Assembly: GCA_013002625.1 (NCBI GenBank)
Contig: JABDJE010000224.1
Span: forward strand, 1-8,936
Reading direction: 5' to 3'
Source of the DNA: Saprospiraceae bacterium
Lineage (GTDB): Bacteria; Bacteroidota; Bacteroidia; Chitinophagales; Saprospiraceae
DNA: 8,936 bases
Shown here piece by piece: positions 1 to 7,555 of the stretch; within the stretch, counting starts at the first letter, position 1, and every line of letters begins with the position of its first letter. The position numbers and the translations under genes were made by a program. The notes below the pieces were generated by a model that saw only the letters and a program-made list of their open reading frames with translations, ran no database searches and was not told the DNA's origin.

Positions 1-2459
1 AATCTGGTTTCAATGGGTTGTAGTTTTGGCGCAGAAGTTACCCCAGGAATATTGGTGGCATTAACAATTTCATCCCAAATGTCGTCTGGGCTTTTGATTT
101 CATCGCGCCATTGTCGAAAATAGCGACCGTTTTTATCAGGTATCAATTCGCCTAATTCATTCCGAATGTATTCTCCTTGTTTGTATTCGTATCTCACTCG
201 ATGCCCGTTTTCATCAGTCTTATATTCGGACTTATAAAGGATGACATTTTCGTACATTGACATTGGTGCAGGGTCGAGGGCACTATTAACTCTCCCCGCT
301 TTGCCAACTACTGTTTCCACTTCTGGAATGGCGGTAACTGCCATATCAAGCAAGCGGAGATTTTTAATGTTTTCCTGCATACCTGAATGCGGCATAGAGG
401 TTGGCATTAATAAAAAAGAACCTTCATCAAGAGCTGGCATAAATTCCTCTCCAGTTTCCTGATATACCACAAAACCTTGATATACAATGAAGGAAACCAG
501 TAGTATAAACAGGATTTTAAAACGAAGTAGAAAACGAAGAATATTTTCGTAGAAGTGGATAATTAGATAGAAGACTCCTATTAATCCTCCAGCAATGATT
601 ACAATAAATGAGAAGTTTGTAAGAATACTTTTATTTACACCAAGAGGCATCCAAACGGCTGCTAAAAGCCAAGCTACAGTTGATGCATAAATTATGTTTG
701 TAATGGCAGATAAAATACTTGCATTTCTATCAGAACTATATTGTTGTACCAGCAGATGTAAAATCCCGGCTACGCCAACAATTGCTAATATGCCACCCAA
801 AAGCGGGTGATATACATAACTGAGTATTCCACCTGCTACAACTGCCAATCCATTATATAAGTATGACAGCGATTTTCGACCTGATTTCAATGAAAATACT
901 GAATGGGCTAATGGTGGGATAATAGTAATAGCCACAATAACAGAAGCTATCAGTGCAAAAGTTTTAGTGAATGCCAAAGGTTTGAATAATTTTCCTTCTG
1001 CAGCTTCCATTGTAAATACAGGTAGGAAGGAAATAACTGTAGTGGCAACAGCAGTAATCACTGCCGAAGCTACTTCCGTGGTAGCCTCGTAAACACTCTC
1101 TAAAAGCGGTTCTCCCGGTGGTGCTTCTTTTAAGCGTTTAACCATGCTTTCTGTCAACACAATTCCCATATCCACCATGGTGCCAATGGCTATCGCTATT
1201 CCTGATAGTGCAACGATATTAGCATCTACTCCAAAATACTTCATTGCAATAAAGCACATCAATACGGCAACAGGTAAAGTGCTAGAGACCAGAAGCGAGG
1301 ATTTTAAATTCAGAAGCATTAAAATCACAACAATTATTGTAATGAGTATTTCGAGTGACAAGGCTTCCTGAAGTGTCCCTATTGTTTCATTAATTAGCTG
1401 GGTGCGATCATAAAATGGAATAATTTTAACCTGTGAAAAAATACTGTCTCGAAGCTCCTTTGAAGGTAGTCCAGGTTCAATTTCCGCTATCTTTTTCTTT
1501 ACATTATTAATAACTTCCAATGGGTTAGCACCATATCTTGCAATCACAACTCCGCCAACAGCTTCCGCTCCAGATTTATCTAAAACTCCTCTTCTGGTCG
1601 CTGGCGCGATACTCACTTTGGCGATATCTCCAATCCTAATTGGTACATTATTATTTACAACAATGACACTTTTCTCAATATCCTCTGCATTCTGAACATA
1701 ACCTAAGCCACGAACAAAGTATTCAGCAAGATTGATTTCAATAGTTTGTGCTCCTACATCAATGTTGCTTTCTTTTATGGCATACATTACCTGTTCTAAA
1801 TTGATGCTATATGCTTTCAAAGCATCTGGATCAACATCAACCTGATATTCTTTAACAAACCCTCCAATTGATGCTACTTCAGCTACGCCTTCAGCAGAAG
1901 TTAAGCCATAACGAACATAATAATCCTGAATCGTTCTGAGTTCGTGTAAATCCCATCCGCCGGTAGGGTTTCCATCTTTGTCTTGTCCTTCGAGTGTGTA
2001 CCAATAGATTTGCCCCAATGCCGTAGCATCTGGCCCGAGAGTAGGCTGTACTCCATCAGGTAAGGTGTTAGCAGGAAGGGAATTGAGTTTTTCTAAAATG
2101 CGACTTCTACTCCAATAGAACTCAACATCATCATTAAAAATGACATAGATACTTGAAAAGCCGAACATTGAATTACTACGTATACTTTTTACCCCTGGAA
2201 TACCAAGTAATGCAGTAGTTAAAGGATATGTAATTTGATCTTCAACATCCTGAGGGGATCGTCCCATCCATTCAGTAAAGATAATTTGTTGATTTTCTCC
2301 AATGTCAGGGATGGCATCAACTGCAACTGGATCACGTGGCAGTTCTTGGAGCCCAAAATCAAATGGAGCAGTTATTAATCCCCAGCCTACAAACAGAATT
2401 AACAATAAATAGGCTACCAATTTATTTTGTAAAAAGAATCGTATAAAACTATTGAGCAT
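1..2459 (-). CDS. cusA: CusA/CzcA-family heavy-metal efflux RND transporter, 3' part cut by window edge
   Basis: This is the inner-membrane proton-driven pump of a tripartite Cu(I)/Ag(I)-type efflux system. 819 codons are visible without a stop, and the C-terminus lies outside the window. The ATG is the first start after an in-frame TGA; no Shine-Dalgarno is seen. Residues 1-35 form the first membrane helix, followed by the family motif PDIGENQQIIFTEW. Fourth-helix motif AIAIGTMVDMGIV contains D430, equivalent to the proton-relay Asp of E. coli CusA. M685 (LLMP) and M735 (PMSMYENV) match two of the three copper-binding methionines of CusA; the third would fall just past the edge. This favours Cu/Ag over Zn/Co/Cd, though the family boundary is soft. 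Compared with E. coli CusA it carries an extra hydrophobic stretch (about 527-640) and a charged insertion between M735 and residue 819. CusB and CusC partners are not in the window and are probably downstream. Confidence 0.93.
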   Translation of the reverse strand, partial: MLNSFIRFFLQNKLVAYLLLILFVGWGLITAPFDFGLQELPRDPVAVDAIPDIGENQQIIFTEWMGRSPQDVEDQITYPLTTALLGIPGVKSIRSNSMFGFSSIYVIFNDDVEFYWSRSRILEKLNSLPANTLPDGVQPTLGPDATALGQIYWYTLEGQDKDGNPTGGWDLHELRTIQDYYVRYGLTSAEGVAEVASIGGFVKEYQVDVDPDALKAYSINLEQVMYAIKESNIDVGAQTIEINLAEYFVRGLGYVQNAEDIEKSVIVVNNNVPIRIGDIAKVSIAPATRRGVLDKSGAEAVGGVVIARYGANPLEVINNVKKKIAEIEPGLPSKELRDSIFSQVKIIPFYDRTQLINETIGTLQEALSLEILITIIVVILMLLNLKSSLLVSSTLPVAVLMCFIAMKYFGVDANIVALSGIAIAIGTMVDMGIVLTESMVKRLKEAPPGEPLLESVYEATTEVASAVITAVATTVISFLPVFTMEAAEGKLFKPLAFTKTFALIASVIVAITIIPPLAHSVFSLKSGRKSLSYLYNGLAVVAGGILSYVYHPLLGGILAIVGVAGILHLLVQQYSSDRNASILSAITNIIYASTVAWLLAAVWMPLGVNKSILTNFSFIVIIAGGLIGVFYLIIHFYENILRFLLRFKILFILLVSFIVYQGFVVYQETGEEFMPALDEGSFLLMPTSMPHSGMQENIKNLRLLDMAVTAIPEVETVVGKAGRVNSALDPAPMSMYENVILYKSEYKTDENGHRVRYEYKQGEYIRNELGELIPDKNGRYFRQWRDEIKSPDDIWDEIVNATNIPGVTSAPKLQPIETR

Positions 2460-2579
2460 GTTTTGGAAATTTCATTCCATGAGTTATATATCAAAATGAA
2501 AAACGTAGAGTATTAAATCAATACGCCTATTGTCCCACCAGAAATTTAACTGTAGAACATATACGCAGATACATGCTTC

Positions 2580-3014
2580 TTATAAAAGAAATAATTGAAA
2601 GAAAATTTGAATATTTTTTGATATTAATGGAGGTTTATAGCGAGCAAAAGCTGGGACTTGGGTCACCAGATATAATGCAGTGAAACAAACCGGAGACACC
2701 GTAAATTGTCCCAGCTGGTTGCTCACCTTAACTTCGCTATAATCATTGGATTTAATTATTTCAGAATAGACATGAACCATTTTATTTTCACAACAATCTT
2801 TCTTTGTAAAAGATACAGTTGTGCCCTTTGAATGGTGACACGCCTTATTGACTTTATGTGGATTACTATGACAAGATTTTGCTTCTGATATGAAATTTAT
2901 CGTTTTGAGCTCGCCCTTACAATAATGTGTGTCAACAGAAAATCCTGTCGAAGATATAAACACCATCAGCGCCATCAAGGCAGATGTAAATCGATATTTA
3001 ATTTTGTCACACAC
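2580..3014 (-). CDS. HYC_CC_PP family small cysteine-rich exported protein (copy 1)
   Basis: This is a 144-residue protein of the Bacteroidota HYC_CC_PP family, named for three conserved signatures that are all present: HYC at 30-32, CC at 74-75 and KPPL at 127-130. Residues 5-28 look like a signal peptide or N-terminal membrane anchor. The middle is rich in Cys and His (C48, H49, H53, C59, H60, H61, C74, C75), which would suit soft-metal binding; that is an inference, as the family has no established function I know of. The start is GTG: an in-frame TAG lies five codons upstream and the next ATG would remove the charged N-region. It sits between the HMA/MauE gene (51 bp gap) and cusA (120 bp gap), so it is probably in the same operon. 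It aligns with the gene at 7556-8008 over the N-terminus, HYC and CC motifs and the PPL tail. Confidence 0.85.
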   Translation of the reverse strand: MCDKIKYRFTSALMALMVFISSTGFSVDTHYCKGELKTINFISEAKSCHSNPHKVNKACHHSKGTTVSFTKKDCCENKMVHVYSEIIKSNDYSEVKVSNQLGQFTVSPVCFTALYLVTQVPAFARYKPPLISKNIQIFFQLFLL

Positions 3015-3065
3015 TATTGATAAAACCTAAATTAATCTATTTCTGTTTTAAATGCTTCCAATTAT

Positions 3066-3782
3066 TTAATTACCAAAGAAAATCATTAATGCAGCCATTG
3101 ACATCATTCCCACATCTTCGACTATTGTAACCGTTGACATAGGTAAGTTGAATACATCTCCTAAGCAAGCACACTTTATTTTCCTCTTTTGTAAATTTGA
3201 TTGAATAACTCCCAGGCTGCTAACTCCAAGAATTATAATAGTCACCCAGTTTGTAGCTAGTGGAAAAAAATTAATTAAATATAAAATACCCAACCCTAAT
3301 TCCACGAAAGGATAAATATATCCCCAAGTAAACCACCTTCCAGCTACCCAATCATACATACTGTAACTTGAAGCAAATTCAGCTAGATTTAAAATTTTAA
3401 AAAATGAGAACACTATAAAAAAGCCAGCCATAAAATGTCTCATCCATATTTGCCAAGAAAAATTAGCAAAAGGATATTGAGCTAAAATGCTTGTCATCAA
3501 AATGAAAAGAATAATCAAAATTAAAGGCTTATAAGTTTGAATTGAAGGTTGCGGCAACTCTCCTGTTGATATGTTGTCAGAATGAGCCTCTTTAATCACA
3601 TAATGCCCAACTACTTTTTGTAACTCGTCCACAGAAAATTTTGAATCTGACTCAATCCAAACTTTTTCTTCCTCTAAGGACACAACAACATTATCCACGC
3701 CATCAAGTGATTCAAGACCGTTTTTCACATTGTTAACACATCCCTGGCATGTCATGCCTGATATATTGTATTCACTTTTCAT
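3066..3782 (-). CDS. HMA (heavy-metal-associated) domain fused to MauE/DoxX-like membrane protein
   Basis: This is a 238-residue two-domain protein. Residues 1-68 form a heavy-metal-associated (CopZ/MerP-like) domain with the metal site GMTCQGC (C12, C15). A short linker follows, then a membrane part with about four helices (about 84-102, 113-136, 152-172, 178-193 and a final 222-237), resembling the MauE/DoxX redox-associated family. The loop before the last helix carries C204-A-C206-L-G, a possible redox or metal cysteine pair. A TTG start 10 codons upstream is possible, but the ATG at 3782 begins right before the HMA strand and is preferred. Inferred role: accept Cu(I) and couple it to a membrane-side thiol or metal transfer step. 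MauE itself is needed for maturation of methylamine dehydrogenase, the substrate of MauG, which makes its presence next to MauG-like enzymes suggestive but not proof of a shared pathway. Confidence 0.82.
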   Translation of the reverse strand: MKSEYNISGMTCQGCVNNVKNGLESLDGVDNVVVSLEEEKVWIESDSKFSVDELQKVVGHYVIKEAHSDNISTGELPQPSIQTYKPLILIILFILMTSILAQYPFANFSWQIWMRHFMAGFFIVFSFFKILNLAEFASSYSMYDWVAGRWFTWGYIYPFVELGLGILYLINFFPLATNWVTIIILGVSSLGVIQSNLQKRKIKCACLGDVFNLPMSTVTIVEDVGMMSMAALMIFFGN

Positions 3783-3855
3783 TTTCACTATCAAAACTAC
3801 ACTGAATGACAATTATAGATTTACAGAATTTTGGTTTTGATTTATATAATTCTAA

Positions 3856-4419
3856 TTATAGCTTATCAAGTTCAATTCTCTTCATATTTATTGAATTTCG
3901 AAACATAGACGGCGTAAGCCCAGTGTGTTTTTTAAACTGATTAGATAAATGAGCCGAACTGCTAAAACCCAACTCATATGCAATCTCTGATATGGATTTT
4001 TCATTGTAGCTCAACAATTCCTTTACATGTTCAAGTCTTAATTGGATCAAGTAATTTTCAATAGTTCTTCCTTCAACTTGTGAAAATAGTTTACTCAGAT
4101 AGCTATATTCTTTTGCCATATGCTTTGATAATAACTCTGAAATATTGTTGTTATAAGCTAATTCTGGCTTAGCTAGATAACTCAATAAAAAAGATTTTAT
4201 TCCATTTACAATTTTCATTTCCTTGGAATTAAGGAGTTCGAGCCCTTCAGCCAATAATTTTTCCATAAGAAGTTTTCGCCGTTCGTCACTTAACGCAGAC
4301 TGCAATTGGATCTTTCCTAATTCAACTTTATTGAAATCAATGTTTTGATTAGATAAAATCTTTTCAACAACATGAATGCACCTTTGGCAAACCATATTTT
4401 TTATTTGCAATTCAATCAC
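3856..4419 (-). CDS. AraC-family transcriptional regulator with N-terminal HMA-like metal-binding domain
   Basis: This is a 187-residue one-component regulator. Residues 1-65 fold like a heavy-metal-associated domain with the site MVCQRC (C11, C14). A helical linker spans roughly 66-95. The C-terminal part (about 100-178) is an AraC-type double helix-turn-helix, with SISEIAYELGFSSSAHLSNQF as the second helix-turn-helix (slightly over 20 residues, 142-162) and the closing GLTPSMFR motif. This short form is common in Bacteroidota beside metal-resistance genes, so binding Cu(I) or a similar soft metal in the cytosol and switching the surrounding operon is a reasonable inference. The start is GTG, 9 bp after the stop of the upstream peroxidase gene, with an in-frame stop directly before, so no longer version exists. 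Being inside the operon, it probably controls its own expression. The DNA site is not identified. Confidence 0.88.
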   Translation of the reverse strand: MIELQIKNMVCQRCIHVVEKILSNQNIDFNKVELGKIQLQSALSDERRKLLMEKLLAEGLELLNSKEMKIVNGIKSFLLSYLAKPELAYNNNISELLSKHMAKEYSYLSKLFSQVEGRTIENYLIQLRLEHVKELLSYNEKSISEIAYELGFSSSAHLSNQFKKHTGLTPSMFRNSINMKRIELDKL

Positions 4420-4428
4420 GAGACTAGA

Positions 4429-5517
4429 TTAAAACGGAGTTGAATAATTCTCATTGGTCAATAAACTGTGGTCTGTTAAAGTCTTTAGAAAATTAATGAG
4501 ATCCGTTTTGTCCTCTTCAGTTAAGAAAAGACCAGTCATCTTGGTATTCAATATCGCTGGATCAACTGTTGAAGATTCCTTAATACCTTCATTATAATGA
4601 TCGATCACCTCCTCTAATGTCTGAAAACGACCATCATGCATGTATGGGGGTGTCAATTCAATATTTCGCAACGAAGGAACTTTAAATCTGGCATCATCTT
4701 CTGGACGCATCGTCACCATTGCTCTTCCCATATCTACAAATTCATCATCCGTATCGAGTCCATTATTCATATAAAGATCATTCTCAAAATTCAGACCTCC
4801 GTGACAATGGGCACAATCTGCACCAGACAATTCAGGGAAAAATGGATTGTACTCAGTGAAATATAACTGACGGCCCCGTTCTTCTGATCCTGTTAATGTG
4901 GCTTCACCATTTAAATATCGATCATATTTGGAATCATAACTTACGATACTGAGCATAAACTGCTCAAGTGCCAAAGCCATATTATCAACTGTTATTTCAC
5001 CATCACTAAAAGCTCTTTTAAACTGATCGCGATACATATTCTCACTTGATAGTTTCGAAATCACGTTTTCTAAGGTTTCATTCATCTCCAATGGATCCTG
5101 AATAGGAAGAATAGCCTGATCACGCAACAATTCTGCTCTGCCATCCCAGAAAAAATCATTGGAATGCCAGGCCATATTAAATACAGACATCGCTTGGCGC
5201 TTCCCCGGTAAATTTTCAACCCCGATAGAAAACTGGAGTGTATCTGTAAAGGCATCCAATTGGTTATGACAACTTGCGCAGGATTGACTATTATCTCGCG
5301 ACAGCATGGGTTCATAAAATAGCATACGCCCTAATTCAACCCCTTGTTGCGTTAAGGGATTATCCTGTGGTAATTCCGGATCTGGTAAATGCCCATAACT
5401 TAATTCATAAGGCGAAGGGTCATACTGTACCTCGGATACTTCAACAACAGGACTATCTTCACCACATGCTCCAAAAATCAATATGGCACTAAATAAAATA
5501 TATGTTAGCTTCTTCAT
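4429..5517 (-). CDS. Di-heme cytochrome c peroxidase / MauG-family lipoprotein (canonical inter-heme Trp present)
   Basis: This is a 362-residue di-heme c-type protein. A lipoprotein signal ends in IFGAC with lipid-anchored Cys18, followed by acidic GED. The first heme site is C80-A-S-C83-H84 and the second is C235-A-H-C238-H239. The FFWDGRA motif holds W124, the residue that sits between the two hemes in bacterial peroxidases and MauG. The late PSLRN and PYMHDG (291-296) segments are typical of the second domain and hold candidate sixth-ligand residues (Y292, M293). The family either reduces H2O2 with electrons from small cytochromes or copper proteins, or, as MauG and MbnH, uses a high-valent di-heme state to oxidise a partner protein. 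The ATG overlaps the stop of the previous gene by one base (TAATG), so translation is coupled. Next to an MbnP gene, a protein-modifying or copper-linked peroxidase role is favoured, but plain peroxidase activity is possible. Confidence 0.92.
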   Translation of the reverse strand: MKKLTYILFSAILIFGACGEDSPVVEVSEVQYDPSPYELSYGHLPDPELPQDNPLTQQGVELGRMLFYEPMLSRDNSQSCASCHNQLDAFTDTLQFSIGVENLPGKRQAMSVFNMAWHSNDFFWDGRAELLRDQAILPIQDPLEMNETLENVISKLSSENMYRDQFKRAFSDGEITVDNMALALEQFMLSIVSYDSKYDRYLNGEATLTGSEERGRQLYFTEYNPFFPELSGADCAHCHGGLNFENDLYMNNGLDTDDEFVDMGRAMVTMRPEDDARFKVPSLRNIELTPPYMHDGRFQTLEEVIDHYNEGIKESSTVDPAILNTKMTGLFLTEEDKTDLINFLKTLTDHSLLTNENYSTPF

Positions 5518-6524
5518 TATTCTTCTTTAAATAATTCGTTTGAAATAAATTCTTGATCCGTAAGCGTATAAAGAAATGCAATCAATGCTTTCTGATCCTC
5601 CTGTGTCAGTTCAAATCCTTTAATCAGATTGCTTTGATTGATATGACCTGAACCACCTCTGGCATAATGTTCAATGACTTCTTCAATGGTATTAAATGAC
5701 CCATCATGCATATAGGGTTGTGTTATGGCCACATTCCTGAGAGATGGTGTTTTGAACAAGGCCTCATCTGAATCATTGTTTGTCAATCGCATTCTACCCA
5801 AATCTTCATAGGTCGCATAAACCCCATTGTTGGCAAACCTATAGTCAGTGAAATTGAATCCGCCGTGACAGCTCGCACATTTTAATTCATCACTATTAAA
5901 TAGATCTCTTCCATGGAGTTCCTCAGCAGTTAATGCCATTTCTCCGCGCAAAAATTTATCATATTTACTGTTTCCCGATATTAACATTCTCTCAAAATTT
6001 GCTAATGCGCGGGTTATAACATAAGGGTCGGGAGTTCTGCCGTAAGCTTTTAAACTTGCTTGAATATAAGTCGAACTCTTCTGAAGTCTCTCTGCAGCAA
6101 GAACAATATTGAAATGCATTTCATCATGTTCCTGAATTGGCACTAAAACCTGCATCTCCAGTGTTGGCACTCCTCCTTCACGGGTAAAGTAAAGGTGATA
6201 CCCTACATTGGCAAGAGAAGGTGCATTCCTGCGCCCCACCCTTTCATTTATCCCAATGCTCGTTGCGAGACCGTCACTGAATGCCAGTTCAGGTATATGG
6301 CAAGTGGCACAACTTATTGTGCTATCCAAAGATAGGATAGGATCATAGAAGAGGCTTTTCCCAAGAGTCCAGGCTTCTGAAGTGTAAGGGTTATCCTCTG
6401 GAAATTCCATCTCAGGGAAACCAATTGGTATTTCAATACTATTCAAAGAAACAGCAAATTCCTTTTCCTCACTGCAAGCAAGGATTAAGCTTATTAAAAA
6501 CAATATGTATATCCAACGTGACAT
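5517..6524 (-). CDS. Di-heme MauG/MbnH-like cytochrome c peroxidase lipoprotein (inter-heme Trp replaced by Arg)
   Basis: This is a 335-residue paralogue of the downstream gene. The lipoprotein signal ends LILAC with Cys17, followed by SEEKE, an acidic pattern like the lipoprotein export signals of surface lipoproteins in Bacteroidota. Heme sites are C72-A-T-C75-H76 and C216-A-S-C219-H220, and the second domain has TPSLRN and PYMHDG (270-275). The segment equivalent to FWDGRA reads F-T-R-E-G-G-V-P-T-L-E (113-123), so Arg115 stands where the inter-heme Trp is in the neighbouring enzyme. Its ATG directly follows the TAG of the MbnP gene with no spacing, the strongest hint that this is the MbnH-type partner acting on MbnP. 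MbnH in methanotrophs turns a Trp of MbnP into kynurenine. Whether this copy does so, or is an electron-transfer or assembly partner of the second enzyme, cannot be told from sequence. Confidence 0.9.
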   Translation of the reverse strand: MSRWIYILFLISLILACSEEKEFAVSLNSIEIPIGFPEMEFPEDNPYTSEAWTLGKSLFYDPILSLDSTISCATCHIPELAFSDGLATSIGINERVGRRNAPSLANVGYHLYFTREGGVPTLEMQVLVPIQEHDEMHFNIVLAAERLQKSSTYIQASLKAYGRTPDPYVITRALANFERMLISGNSKYDKFLRGEMALTAEELHGRDLFNSDELKCASCHGGFNFTDYRFANNGVYATYEDLGRMRLTNNDSDEALFKTPSLRNVAITQPYMHDGSFNTIEEVIEHYARGGSGHINQSNLIKGFELTQEDQKALIAFLYTLTDQEFISNELFKEE

Positions 6525-7487
6525 CTATTCTATTAGAACCATCTCACATTTGATAATTTGCCCATTCGATAATATAGTAATCAAATAGCTGCCAGGATTT
6601 TGAATCAAAACCTCCTGCTTTGAACCAGAAGTTTGTACTCTTTGTATATTTCTACCCATAACATCAGTGATCATAATCTCATCCGGCTTTTCGCCCAGAA
6701 CATCTCTATAATCCACATTTAAAACCCCCGATGAAGGATTCGGGTATACCTTAATATTTTGAATTTCCTCAAAATCTGTACTTGTGTTGAGGCTTGGAGA
6801 GAACACATCGACCCTACAATTATCCAAACAAGTTTTTGCTTGAGCGCCTTCTCCGTGGACAATTAACCCGCCATTTATAGATATTGACTTGAGCGCCTTT
6901 GTAAAGTCTGCCTCCAAATCAATATAGGTTTTACCATTTCTTTCCACCCCTGCTTTTCTTATTGTTACCGAACCATAATTGCTATCTCCTAATCCATGGA
7001 TTTCTACACGTTGATTTAAATCGGTTCCAGAATACCCTTCAAGGGCAATAAATCTATACCCAGCAGCCCAACCCCAATGCATGGATGGAAATTGAGGAGC
7101 CAAAGGATGGCCAGATGGCCAAATCGTAGGGTCCAGATGATTATGTGCTGGATCAACACCCAATGAAAAGGTAATCCCTTCAACATTGTTAAGGTCCAGT
7201 TCTCCGAGTTCAATTTCAACCTCACCTTCAAAGGCATCAACAAGCGCCCAGACTTCATCCACCTTCAACTCCTGTCCACCATCATAGGAAATAAGGATGT
7301 CAGAAATATAATATTCAAGTCGGGTTAAATAAAATTCATGACCCATGTTGTTTGCGGCCACGGTATTTGCATCTACTTCCATTCCTGAAAGTGTATGGTC
7401 AATTTTTAATACTACATCATTGGATTGAGAGAATCCCCAAGGAGTGAACACCAATGAAATCATTGTTACATAAAGTAATCTTTTCAT
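6525..7487 (-). CDS. MbnP-domain copper-associated protein with T9SS type A sorting domain
   Basis: This is a 320-residue secreted protein. Residues 1-20 are a Sec signal peptide ending near GFS-QS. Residues about 23-232 match the MbnP domain: EFYLTRLEYYISDI near the N-terminus, SLGVDPAHNHLDP (108-120) and SMHWGWAAGYRF (135-146), with Trp123, Trp138 and Trp140 and several His (H115, H117, H127, H137). In methanotrophs MbnP is a copper-related protein in which one Trp is oxidised to kynurenine by the di-heme enzyme MbnH, encoded next to it, as here. A C-x3-C pair (C220, C224) closes the domain. Residues about 243-320 are a T9SS type A sorting domain, starting VYPNPSSGVLNV, so the protein should cross the outer membrane and be surface-bound or released. 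A TTG two codons upstream is possible; the ATG is preferred. The stop abuts the next ATG. Confidence 0.88.
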   Translation of the reverse strand: MKRLLYVTMISLVFTPWGFSQSNDVVLKIDHTLSGMEVDANTVAANNMGHEFYLTRLEYYISDILISYDGGQELKVDEVWALVDAFEGEVEIELGELDLNNVEGITFSLGVDPAHNHLDPTIWPSGHPLAPQFPSMHWGWAAGYRFIALEGYSGTDLNQRVEIHGLGDSNYGSVTIRKAGVERNGKTYIDLEADFTKALKSISINGGLIVHGEGAQAKTCLDNCRVDVFSPSLNTSTDFEEIQNIKVYPNPSSGVLNVDYRDVLGEKPDEIMITDVMGRNIQRVQTSGSKQEVLIQNPGSYLITILSNGQIIKCEMVLIE

Positions 7488-7555
7488 TTTCAATATTTTA
7501 ATAATTAATTGTAGCAGGAAGAATGTTCTAATGCAATTCCAAGGATTGAATAGCG

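Noticed and set aside
241..462. Plus-strand open frame over the cusA gene.
   Set aside because: It lies antisense to a well-conserved pump with clear motifs and has no recognisable protein features.
1144..1371. Second plus-strand open frame opposite cusA.
   Set aside because: It is the shadow of the transmembrane part of CusA, including the codon for D430.
3845..3860. Inverted repeat TATAATT-CT-AATTATA at the end of the HMA-AraC gene.
   Set aside because: The two-base loop and pure A/T arms cannot form a stable terminator, and it overlaps the stop codon; AT-rich chance is more likely.
4636..5492. Several short open frames on both strands over the di-heme peroxidase gene.
   Set aside because: They coincide with the heme-binding coding frame and show no signal, motif or spacing of their own.
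7016..7258. Alternative minus-strand frame inside the MbnP gene.
   Set aside because: It overlaps the conserved MbnP core in another frame and has no family resemblance.
7508..7536. A sigma70-like promoter ahead of MbnP on the minus strand: TTGCAT, 17 bp, TACAAT.
   Set aside because: Bacteroidota housekeeping promoters follow TTG with TAnnTTTG, the -35 match is weak and the leader would be only about 14 bases; it could be chance in AT-rich DNA.
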